A DNA stretch of 64,000 bases from Saposhnikovia divaricata (taxonomy: Eukaryota > Streptophyta > Magnoliopsida > Apiales > Apiaceae). The notes below the pieces were generated by a model. It saw only the letters and a list, made by a program, of their open reading frames with translations, did no database searches and was not told the origin of the DNA. Positions 22,118 through 30,601 of this stretch are shown one piece after another (within the stretch, counting starts at the first letter, position 1; every line of letters starts with the position of its first letter). The DNA lies in contig CM071598.1 of assembly GCA_036435485.1 (NCBI GenBank), positions 204,703,148 through 204,767,147 of the forward strand, given 5' to 3'. The translations under genes and the position numbers were made by a program.

Positions 22118-25100
22118 CTACTGATAATATTTCCTCAGATGCTCTGCATTCCATGCCCTTGGGATTGTGTTGCCATCCAAATCTTCTAGATGATAAGTCC
22201 CTTCCCAGATGATAGACTTGATCTTGTAAGGTCCTTCCCAGTTAGGACCAAAGACTCCATGCGCTGCTACCCTTGTATTTGGCATAACTTTTCGCAGAAC
22301 TAGATCACCCACCTTAAAAGGTTGAGCCTTCACCTTCTTGTTATAATACCGTGCAGCCCTCTGCTGATAAGTTGCCAACCTCAACTGCGAATTAGCCCTC
22401 ATTTCTTCTAGGAGATCAAGATTTAACCTTTGATTAACCACATTTGATTCTTCATCATAAAAATCTCTTCGGAATGATCCTGCTCCAATCTCCACTGGCA
22501 CCATTGCTTCACATCCATAAGACAATATGAAAGGAGATTCTCCAGTTGTGGTTCTTGGAGTCGTGTTATACGACCATAAGACCATGGGAAGTTCTTCAGG
22601 CCAATTCCCTTTGCTTTCTTCCAACTTCGTCTTCAAGGTGTGCTTGATTATTTTGTTGACAGCCTCTGTCTGCCCATTACTTTGAGGGTGATACACAGCT
22701 GCAAATTCCTTCTTTATCCCCAAATCATCACACAATTTTCTCAATTCCTTGCTGTCAAACTGCTTTCCATTATCCGACACAAGTTTATGCGGAATTCCAA
22801 ACCTGCACACAATAGAATTGAAAACAAAATCTCGAACCTTTCTTGCTGTAATCGTGGCCAGGGGCATTGCCTCCGCCCACTTGGTAAAGTAATCCACAAC
22901 AACAACAGCATATTTCACTCCTCCTTTGGCTTTAGGGAGCTCTCCGATAAGATCTATTCCCCACATAGCAAATGGCCACGGACTCATCAAAGAAGTCAAA
23001 GTGGTAGCAGGGCTGGTAGAATAATTGGCGAACCTCTGACACTTGTCACATGCCTTAACAAATTCGTAAGCATCCTTCTTCAAGGTAGGCCAATAATATC
23101 CTTGCCATAACACCTTCATTGCCAACGAACCACCCCCCGAGTGATTGCCGCATATACCTTCATGAATTTCCCTAAGAATGTAATTGCATTCATCTCCATC
23201 TATGCACTTGAGAAGTGGTTGACTGAAACCCCTCTTATATAATATCCCATCATACTCCACGAATCTAGCTGCTTGATACTGAAGTCGCCTGGCTTCCAAC
23301 TTCTCACCTGGAAGTATCCCTTCTCGAATATATTTTTGAATGGGAGTCATCCAAGTAACACTGGGAATAGATTCCACTTCCATGACTTCAACCTCTGGAA
23401 TGCTAGGAACTTCCTGTACTTGCAAAGGTACTGTCCCCAATAGCATAGCGTCTTTCTGTGACCCCAACTTGGCTAACACATCTGCACTACAGTTCTCATC
23501 TAGTGGAATACACTCTACCCGTACTTCTCGGAACCTTTTGATCAATCGTTGAGCGCACCTCATGTAAAGCTCTGTCCTTGGACCTCTACACTGAAATCCA
23601 CCTTTTACTTGTCCAACCACTAGTTCTGAATCACTTAACACAATGAGATTCACTACTTTCATCTCCAAAGCCATCTTTAGCCCATTAATCAAGGCTTCAT
23701 ACTCGGCATCATTATTGGTCGCCTGAAATTTGAAGTGAATAACACTCATAAGTTGATTCCCTTCGGGGGTAAACAAGATTATTCCTGCTCCAGCCCCTCC
23801 ATTGTTGACAGCTCCATCTACTTGTAACTTCCACCAAGGTTGAGGAACTTCTTCAAATGGGGTTGCCTTCTTAAGCAGAACTTCAGGCTCAATCAATACA
23901 ATTGATTTTTCTTCATTTTCCGACTCGAATTCAAGAATGAAATCAGCTAAAGCTTGACCCTTTATAGATGTCCTTGGAGTATATTCTAAATCAAATTGTC
24001 CCAGCTCAACTGCCCATTTTAACATTCGACCAGAGGTTTCCGGCTTGTGGAGAATTCCTCTCAATGGATATGCCGTACGAACTTCAATCTTGTGAGCCTG
24101 AAAATAAGGACGAAGCTTCCTTGACGCCAAAACTAAGGCATAAACCAACTTTTCCATGCTAGCATATCTGGTTTCCGCATCAAGCAAACGCTTACTCACA
24201 TAGTAAACCGGAGACTGATGATCAACTTCTTCTCTTACTAATACCGCACTAATAGAATGTTCTGAAACTGCCAAGTATAAAATTAACGTCTCTCCTTCCA
24301 CAGGCTTAGCTAAGAGAGGAGGATTTCCCAAATGCTCCTTTATTCTCTGAAAAGCTTCCTCACACTCAGATGTCCATGCAAAATCTTTGGCTGCCCCCTT
24401 TATCGCCTTGAAGAATTCTCTGCATTTATCCGACGATTTTGAAACGAAACGATTAAGGGCTGCTATCCTTCCCGTGAGACTCTGAACTTGCTTTACATTA
24501 GTAGGAGATTTCATGTCAAGAAGAGCTTTTATTTTTGCTGGATTTGCCTCGATTCCACGATGATTAACAATAAATCCTAGAAACTTCCCGGATTCTACCC
24601 CAAAGACGCATTTTTGAGGATTCAACTTCATCCTAAACTTCCTCAAAATCTCGAACATCTGTTCCAAATGCTTTACATGGTCCTCTGCTTTTAAGGATTT
24701 AACAAGCATATCATCCACGTATACCTCCATGGTTTTCCCTATCAAATCCTTAAACATCATGTTCACCAATCTTTGATAGGTTGCGCCAGCATTGATTAAC
24801 CCGAAAGGCATTCCAATGTAACAATACAATCCTCGATCTGTAATAAAGGAAGTGTGCTCCTGATCCGGCTCATGCATAGGAATCTGGTTGTAACCAGAGT
24901 AGGCATCCATGATACTTAAAAGAGCATGTCCTGCCGTGGCATCTACCAACTGATCAATCCTCGGGAGTGGAAAGCTATCCTTCGGGCATGCCTTGTTCAG
25001 ATCAGTGAAATCCACACAAGTTCGCCATTTCCCATTTGGTTTTTTCACAAGAACCGGATTAGCCAACCAATCTGGATAATATGACTCCTTGATTAGCCCA

Positions 25101-28100
25101 ACATCTAGAAGTCTATCCACCTCTTCTTTCAAGGCTACGGCTCTCTCTCCACTTACTGGCCGGCGTTTCTGGCGAATTCCCTTCTTGGTGGGATCTATAT
25201 TCAGACGGTGACACATAACCTTCGGATCAATCCCAACCATATCAGCATGACTCCAAGCAAAAACATCCAGATTGTTTAAAAGGAAATTAGTGAGCATGCC
25301 TCTTAACTTGGAGTTCAACTGCGATCCAATCTTCAGAACCTTAGTTGGATCCCTCTCATCCACCAAAATAGAAATTGTATCCTCTGCAGGACCAGTCTTT
25401 TCCACTGGTTGCGGTGTCCTTGGGTCAAGGTCGAAATAAAAACTTCGAGGATCTTCAATCGGTGCTACGTCTTTGGAGGGCACGTCCTCTTTAAGAGGGA
25501 AGTCTTCCTCGATAAGGGTATGCACCAAACCTTTAAGCAACATTCGTCTCCCTTCAACCTGCTCACCCTTGAGATCAAACGAGATTACTTCCTCTGCATC
25601 TTCCTCTATTTCCTCCAAAATTCCTTCTTGAAGCTCATCAAGAACTGAGGTATCATCCTCAGGGCGCGCCCTGTATAGCGGTTCTTCCACTTCAGGTTCC
25701 TGGACAAGATAAGGGGCTTTCACCTCTTCTGGGACAACACTCATGACTCCGGAGCCACTCTCATGAAGGGCGCGCCCTCCATCTTGCTGTCTTCTAAACC
25801 CTTTAATCGCCTTATGATAGCATTCTCTGGAATCATGTTGGGAGCCCCGCACGGTTCCCACACCATTTGGCGTAGGAAATTTCATCGCGAGATGATAGAT
25901 GGAGGTCACAACTTTCATTTCCTTCAACAGGGGTCGTCCTACTAGAGCGTTATGTGAGGAATCCACATTCAAAATCATGAAATCCATCATTTGCGTCACA
26001 GAAAGGTTTCCTTCCCCAAGAGTTACCGGTAATTTGATAGCTCCCATAACTTTTACCGATTCTCCTGAGAAACCATAGATCCATCCGTTGTCTTGAATCA
26101 TGTCTTTGTCTAAGAGTCCCAGCTTCTTATAAGTACTGTAGTAGAGTATGTTCACCGAGCTTCCATTGTCCACGAAAACCCGATGGACATTCTTCGAACC
26201 AATCTGAATTGCTACTACCAGCGCGTCATTATGATGATGATGTACCCATCTAGCTTCTTCTTCGGTGAAAGTTATGTCAGCACATTCCCCCTTGAACAAC
26301 TTAGGTGGCCTCAATTCCAAGCTATTCACATTTGTGAGAGGTCGATACCTCGCTTCCCTGGAATATCTCTCCATAGCGTGATTGCTATCTCCCCCTAAAT
26401 GATGTCCTCCAAAGATGGTGTGAATACTCCCTTCTTTGACGAATTTCTTCTCTTCCGGCTTACCATCTCCGTTGAGGGCGCGCCCTCCATCTCTCCTGTC
26501 GGGATTCTCCCTATGCTTCTTTACCTCCCTAACAATCCATTCCGTCAAGTATCCTTCCTTAATCAGATCCTCAATCTCTTCCCTGAGTTGACGACATTCA
26601 TGAGTGTTATGCCCTGAGGATTCATGGAATTCACAATACTTTTTCTTATCCTTACTCTGCCAGGAGGTCAATGGTTCCGGCTTTCTGAAGAATCCTTTGT
26701 TCTTATTCACCTCAAAGATATGTTCAATAGAAGCTGCTAAAGGAGTATAGTTACCCGGCCTTTGATCGTAAGTATATGTATCAGGTGGACCCCAACTCCT
26801 TCCAGTTTCAGTTAGATTTATCCGGTTCGCACCAGTTGCTATACGACGGGTAGGACTGGGAGACCTATCCTTCCTTTTACCAATCTTTGCCTTTGAACCG
26901 TTCTGACTGTCAGTTTTTCGGTTGTCTGCCAAGGATTGTTCCACAATTTTGAAAGACTCAGCTTGTGCAAACACATCAGCCAACGTAGGTGGGTCACGTC
27001 CCTGAAGATGTTTCCAGAAATCTGTTCCCACCGACAATCCAGCAATTAAGAAACTCTTGAGTGTTTCATCTGTCGCTCCTCTCACCATAGTGGATTCCGA
27101 GTTGAACCTCTTGAAATAGGATTGCAAACTCTCTCCTTCCCTTTGTTTGATGTTGGCCAAGGTCGTGACCGGAGGAGCATATTTTACCGCAGCCTGGAAC
27201 TTAGTCAAGAACAAGTTCCTCATCACCTGCCATGATGTAATTACCCCCGGACCAAGCTTCTGAAACCATTGCTGGGCACTCTCCCTGAAAGTCGCTGCCA
27301 ACAATCGACACCTAGCCAGTTCTGTAACTTGATAGACATCCATCTCAATATCGAAACGTCCGAGGAATTCCACAGGGTCTGCATTTCCATGAAATCGCAA
27401 ATCATTAGTCATTGATCTATACCCAGCAGGGAGCTGCGCCTCTCTAACCTCAGTTGAGAAGGGAGAAGATGTTGGCGCAGTTGCAGATATTCTTCCTCCG
27501 TCTAGGTGAGCAAGGAGTTTCTTTAAGTCATCCACATTAAATGTTCCCACTCCAGGAATATTCTGGATATTTGGTTGTTCCACAGTCTGAGTACCCCCCG
27601 GGGGTGGAGGCAGTGGTGGAGCCGCCGTCTGAATACCTCCTTGAACTTCAACTTGTGGTTGAATCACAACCTCTTGAGTTTGAATTTGATGACCCTCGGG
27701 ATTTCCATGAGGTTGTGGATTCCCTTGAGAACCTCTCTGATACTGTTCTCCCGAGCGAGAGTGCGTCCTCGACCTGGACTCACTGGAAGTACTTGAGGGG
27801 ATTTGATGGATGCGAGGGGATCTCCCACCTGAGGGCGCGCCCTGATTACGGGGGCGCCTATTTCCCTGATGCCAATCCATTCTTCTGTCACCGTTATCAC
27901 GGTTTCTTCTTTCGGTATTATCACGATGAGGAGTTTGGTGGAATCCAAGGGGCCGCGACCTATTTTGAACAGGGGGCACGCGCTGTGGATTATCATTTCG
28001 AGCAAGAGTTCTCTCATGTCCAAGGGGCCGCGACCTGTTGTCAGGGGGCACGCGCTGTGGATCATGACTCTGAGGAAGGGCTCGCTCATGTCCAAGGGGC

Positions 28101-28738
28101 CGCGACCTGTGATCAGGGGGCACGCGCTGTGAATCATGGGGCCTCGATTCCATATATTTGTCTTTCTTCTGAAGCTCGAGGAGCACCATCCTCAAATCAT
28201 CGTCATCAAGCCTTATTCCAAGGCGTTCTTTCAAGCTGGCAAAATCTCTCCTTTCTTTAGCGATTTGCTCTTCGTCCCTTTGAATCTCATGAGGAGTGCG
28301 CCCTGAACGGTGAGGATGAGGGCGCGCCCTCTCTTGAGGATTCACCAACCTGCGCTCAGAATTATTTTCACTAGGATATTCAATAATAGGATCAGAATAA
28401 TCTAACCTTCGAGGAGTAACCAGCTGAAATCTCTTTTCATGACTTTCCCCCCCCCTTCGAGAATCTTCCACGATCTGAGGGGATTTCCCTGATCGGTGAT
28501 GATTTCGTGGGATACTCCGAGATTTTCTCCTTGATTCTTGCTCTTCCTCCACCGAACCCAATCTCGCCCCGAAACTATTTATGGCATCTTGCATAACATA
28601 CACCTGTTCCATTAATGCCGAATTACTGATGAGAACGGGCGGCTGTCCGCCGATGGCGGCCGGAGTTCCTTGATGTCGCGGAGGAGCAGCTATATTTTCC
28701 GGGACGTAAGCTTCATGACGCGCTCGGTTATCTCCCAA
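22118..28738 (-). CDS. gag-pol: Gag-Pol polyprotein of element E (Tat lineage)
   Basis: One uninterrupted frame of 2,206 residues. A disordered Arg/Pro-rich N-terminus (1-400) contains a 24-residue repeat with the core SRPLGHER (about 201-265). The gag core is at about 435-600, a zinc-binding box C-x2-H...GH...C at 702-715, and an aspartic protease with DNGSS at 857-861. The RT (about 1205-1400) has catalytic YVDD at 1340-1343. A first RNase H (about 1480-1600) is degenerate at its first acidic site. A second, archaeal-type RNase H has D1641, E1679 and D1703. The integrase has an HHCC finger (about 1859-1900) and catalytic D1929, D1989 and E2025. There is no chromodomain. The dual RNase H is the Tat hallmark. 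The start ATG is the first after the PBS. Six sites of the 12-bp palindrome or a near copy fall in linkers (e.g. residues 137-140, 299-302, 987-991, 1023-1026), none in the enzymatic domains. Confidence 0.95.
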   Translation of the reverse strand: MGDNRARHEAYVPENIAAPPRHQGTPAAIGGQPPVLISNSALMEQVYVMQDAINSFGARLGSVEEEQESRRKSRSIPRNHHRSGKSPQIVEDSRRGGESHEKRFQLVTPRRLDYSDPIIEYPSENNSERRLVNPQERARPHPHRSGRTPHEIQRDEEQIAKERRDFASLKERLGIRLDDDDLRMVLLELQKKDKYMESRPHDSQRVPPDHRSRPLGHERALPQSHDPQRVPPDNRSRPLGHERTLARNDNPQRVPPVQNRSRPLGFHQTPHRDNTERRNRDNGDRRMDWHQGNRRPRNQGAPSGGRSPRIHQIPSSTSSESRSRTHSRSGEQYQRGSQGNPQPHGNPEGHQIQTQEVVIQPQVEVQGGIQTAAPPLPPPPGGTQTVEQPNIQNIPGVGTFNVDDLKKLLAHLDGGRISATAPTSSPFSTEVREAQLPAGYRSMTNDLRFHGNADPVEFLGRFDIEMDVYQVTELARCRLLAATFRESAQQWFQKLGPGVITSWQVMRNLFLTKFQAAVKYAPPVTTLANIKQREGESLQSYFKRFNSESTMVRGATDETLKSFLIAGLSVGTDFWKHLQGRDPPTLADVFAQAESFKIVEQSLADNRKTDSQNGSKAKIGKRKDRSPSPTRRIATGANRINLTETGRSWGPPDTYTYDQRPGNYTPLAASIEHIFEVNKNKGFFRKPEPLTSWQSKDKKKYCEFHESSGHNTHECRQLREEIEDLIKEGYLTEWIVREVKKHRENPDRRDGGRALNGDGKPEEKKFVKEGSIHTIFGGHHLGGDSNHAMERYSREARYRPLTNVNSLELRPPKLFKGECADITFTEEEARWVHHHHNDALVVAIQIGSKNVHRVFVDNGSSVNILYYSTYKKLGLLDKDMIQDNGWIYGFSGESVKVMGAIKLPVTLGEGNLSVTQMMDFMILNVDSSHNALVGRPLLKEMKVVTSIYHLAMKFPTPNGVGTVRGSQHDSRECYHKAIKGFRRQQDGGRALHESGSGVMSVVPEEVKAPYLVQEPEVEEPLYRARPEDDTSVLDELQEGILEEIEEDAEEVISFDLKGEQVEGRRMLLKGLVHTLIEEDFPLKEDVPSKDVAPIEDPRSFYFDLDPRTPQPVEKTGPAEDTISILVDERDPTKVLKIGSQLNSKLRGMLTNFLLNNLDVFAWSHADMVGIDPKVMCHRLNIDPTKKGIRQKRRPVSGERAVALKEEVDRLLDVGLIKESYYPDWLANPVLVKKPNGKWRTCVDFTDLNKACPKDSFPLPRIDQLVDATAGHALLSIMDAYSGYNQIPMHEPDQEHTSFITDRGLYCYIGMPFGLINAGATYQRLVNMMFKDLIGKTMEVYVDDMLVKSLKAEDHVKHLEQMFEILRKFRMKLNPQKCVFGVESGKFLGFIVNHRGIEANPAKIKALLDMKSPTNVKQVQSLTGRIAALNRFVSKSSDKCREFFKAIKGAAKDFAWTSECEEAFQRIKEHLGNPPLLAKPVEGETLILYLAVSEHSISAVLVREEVDHQSPVYYVSKRLLDAETRYASMEKLVYALVLASRKLRPYFQAHKIEVRTAYPLRGILHKPETSGRMLKWAVELGQFDLEYTPRTSIKGQALADFILEFESENEEKSIVLIEPEVLLKKATPFEEVPQPWWKLQVDGAVNNGGAGAGIILFTPEGNQLMSVIHFKFQATNNDAEYEALINGLKMALEMKVVNLIVLSDSELVVGQVKGGFQCRGPRTELYMRCAQRLIKRFREVRVECIPLDENCSADVLAKLGSQKDAMLLGTVPLQVQEVPSIPEVEVMEVESIPSVTWMTPIQKYIREGILPGEKLEARRLQYQAARFVEYDGILYKRGFSQPLLKCIDGDECNYILREIHEGICGNHSGGGSLAMKVLWQGYYWPTLKKDAYEFVKACDKCQRFANYSTSPATTLTSLMSPWPFAMWGIDLIGELPKAKGGVKYAVVVVDYFTKWAEAMPLATITARKVRDFVFNSIVCRFGIPHKLVSDNGKQFDSKELRKLCDDLGIKKEFAAVYHPQSNGQTEAVNKIIKHTLKTKLEESKGNWPEELPMVLWSYNTTPRTTTGESPFILSYGCEAMVPVEIGAGSFRRDFYDEESNVVNQRLNLDLLEEMRANSQLRLATYQQRAARYYNKKVKAQPFKVGDLVLRKVMPNTRVAAHGVFGPNWEGPYKIKSIIWEGTYHLEDLDGNTIPRAWNAEHLRKYYQ
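27946..28140 (-). repeat. 72-bp tandem repeat in the gag region of E
   Basis: Nearly three units of 72 bp, each starting tccaaggggccgcgacct and holding 'cagggggcacgcgctgtg'. They encode the repeated peptide with QRVPP...RSRPLGHER. Unit length is a multiple of three, so copy number can change without breaking the frame. Confidence 0.8.
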
Positions 28739-28831
28739 GCTATCTTCAGAATCGTAACCATCTTCTCCTTGAGACCCTCTGCCATGATTGTCAGATATCT
28801 TTTCCTCCTAAGATGTAGATCTTGATTGGCT

Positions 28832-28851
28832 GCCCCTCCTTCTAGCGCCAA
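28832..28851 (-). promoter_or_regulatory. probable primer binding site of E
   Basis: On the minus strand the LTR end CCGTCAACA is followed by aaTTGGCGCTAGAAGGAGG. A TTGGCGC start two to three bases after the LTR is where Tat-type elements carry the PBS. The matching tRNA was not determined. Confidence 0.45.
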
Positions 28852-28853
28852 TT

Positions 28854-29868
28854 TGTTGACGGAGGAATTTGGGAACAACAAAATTCGAGGTACGTCGCCG
28901 GAAACAAGATCTGATGCGGTAGTTCCTTACAGGAGAAAACGGTGGTGTGTGGTTGTTGAGCGTGATTGGTGGCTGAGATTGAGAGGGTTAGTGGCGGCTA
29001 TTCAGAGCTCTCGACTTCCAACCCCCCAATCGGCCTACGTACCCCAGTATTTATAGGGGATCAAGCCAGACGTAGTTCTTGGAGAACAAGAAACCCAAAT
29101 GGGCTTGGATAACGGACCAGCTTCCGGAATGTTCTACTATGAGGCCTAACCACAAAGGCCCAAGGCTCATCCAAGATCTCAAGACTTCACGGATAAGGAA
29201 ACTTCCCCCGTCGAGGACTAGTCCTATCTGTTACCAGCTATTTCTTGATTTCAAGGATGCAGGTATAGCCGTGGTTTACCCTAAGTGCAGAACGCATCCC
29301 TGTCCCCCGAATGAGAAGCACCCACCAGATAGCAGGACAGGTGATCCAGAGCTTTTGGGTGCAAAGTGCAGGATTACTCCAAAGTTCCCCAATGAGAGCG
29401 CGCCCATTGGCTACAGGAACAGAGCTCCCAAAGCACACACCAGAAAGTCCCCATCTTTCCACCTTAGGGCGCACGGATGCCTCCCTTAGCGTCTAAGAAG
29501 GGTCCTTATATCCAGGCAAACCCCTGGAGGCCTTCTGCGACGGACATCCCCCTCCTGAGATACGACAGGAGGGAATTCTTCAACTTATGGAATTCCAGCT
29601 TGAATGGAATCCAAGCTTGAATGGAATCCACACTTGAGTGGAATCCTAGGAGAGATTTCTTCAATGTCTTCTCAGAAAATTAACTTGAATAGATTTGTCA
29701 CCATGTTTTTGTATTTAGGGCGCGCCCTCTTCGTAGAAGAAGAGAGGGCGCGTCCTGTCTTCTTTATTTACTGCCAAAACCCTAATTAATCCTAGAATTC
29801 CCTATTTTGAACCCATAATTTGACCCGAATCCATCTTGAAAAACCCGAACCGAATTTTGGCTATAACA
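28854..29868 (-). repeat. 5' LTR of element E
   Basis: 1,015 bp promoter LTR for gag-pol. TATAAATACT on the minus strand (29046-29055) marks the core promoter. The palindrome AGGGCGCGCCCT is at 29717-29728 and a near copy at 29745-29756, the same places as in the 3' LTR. Confidence 0.93.
29046..29055 (-). promoter_or_regulatory. TATA box driving the genomic RNA of E
   Basis: TATAAATACT read on the minus strand inside the 5' LTR, about 190 bp before the LTR ends and about 300 bp before the gag start. The same box is in the 3' LTR at 17215-17224. Confidence 0.6.
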
Positions 29869-30591
29869 ATAACTAATCGGATAACACAAAATAAGTATAC
29901 GTTACCTTTCAGTACACGCACACCAATCTACACAATATCCACATAAGATAGAAATCATGCAGGCACCAATTATGCTTAGACCCTATATGTCTATAGAATT
30001 TGAAAACATAATGGTTGAAGATCAAGTGTCCATAAGATTACATAAGGTAGTATGAGACGGTTAGAAACACACCACAAACATGAATAACATTCATGGACTT
30101 ATGCTAGCATGGCAAGTTCTAAATCTAAAGATCCACTGTCGCTTCACTAAAGATTAACAAGATAGATGTTAGCTACGCATCTATATGAATTAAATACAAC
30201 CCTGCAAGGATATCGCAAATTCACCACACATATATCAAGTTAGGCAATCAACATCTAAATTCCATAAGTAAATCCGTTAGGACCCCATGACGGCGATTAG
30301 TTCATAATCGAACCGTTCGTCATCATGGGGTTTGATGAAAACATGATATGAAACAAGAAATCAATAATGTAATAGATGAAAAGAGTAATATGGTTCAGAA
30401 ACAAATCCGTAAAAAGCATCAAAAGCTAACTCCTATTACAAAGATGGAAAATTATGAACTTCGTTGCTTCTTCTTGCTCTCGAACTCGTCTCCTTTGCCT
30501 TCAAACTCGTGTGGTATACGAATGTGCTATGGTGTATGAATGATGGTGTATTGTGATCTGATGGTGATGATCAAATAAGCCTCCAAGGACG

Positions 30592-30601
30592 TGTATTTAT
30601 A
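30592..30601 (-). promoter_or_regulatory. TATA box of LTR D
   Basis: TATAAATACA on the minus strand, about 490 bp from the minus-strand start of the LTR. It is the usual position for a U3 core promoter and supports the minus orientation. Confidence 0.5.

Larger units (their letters stand above)
17886..29728. repeat. dispersed 12-bp palindrome AGGGCGCGCCCT in element E
   Basis: Exact copies start at 17886, 18121, 19162, 19868, 20209, 20412, 21163, 21496, 21619, 21807, 25661, 25767, 26475, 27832, 28319 and 29717 (16 sites). One- or two-base variants start at 17914, 18138, 18548, 18566, 18755, 18802, 18930, 19528, 19976, 20533, 20684, 21304, 21328, 21726, 25477 and 29745. Random expectation for one 12-mer in 12.8 kb is below 0.001. 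Copies lie in LTRs, introns, exons and spacer. In exons they are read in all three frames (RARP, GAP, GRA) without a stop. Confidence 0.95.
17023..29868 (-). mobile_element. retrotransposon E: intact Tat-lineage Ty3/gypsy element with an antisense gene
   Basis: 12,846 bp, TG...CA, with perfect TSD ATAAC (17018-17022 and 29869-29873). LTRs of 1,015 bp each (17023-18037 and 28854-29868) differ at only two positions that I can find (17100/28931 and 17451/29282), so insertion was recent. Order on the minus strand: 5' LTR, PBS, gag-pol (28738-22118), spacer with an oppositely oriented spliced gene (18201-21341), PPT, 3' LTR. Dual RNase H and the missing chromodomain place it in the Tat group, in which antisense extra ORFs are known (e.g. 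Retand-type elements). It looks competent for its own transposition. Confidence 0.92.

Noticed and set aside
27541..28260. 239-codon plus-strand frame opposite gag of E
   Set aside because: It lies exactly opposite the repeat-rich Gag region; the amino-acid pattern is the complement of the tandem repeat and palindromes. The supported antisense gene is at 18.2-21.3 kb.
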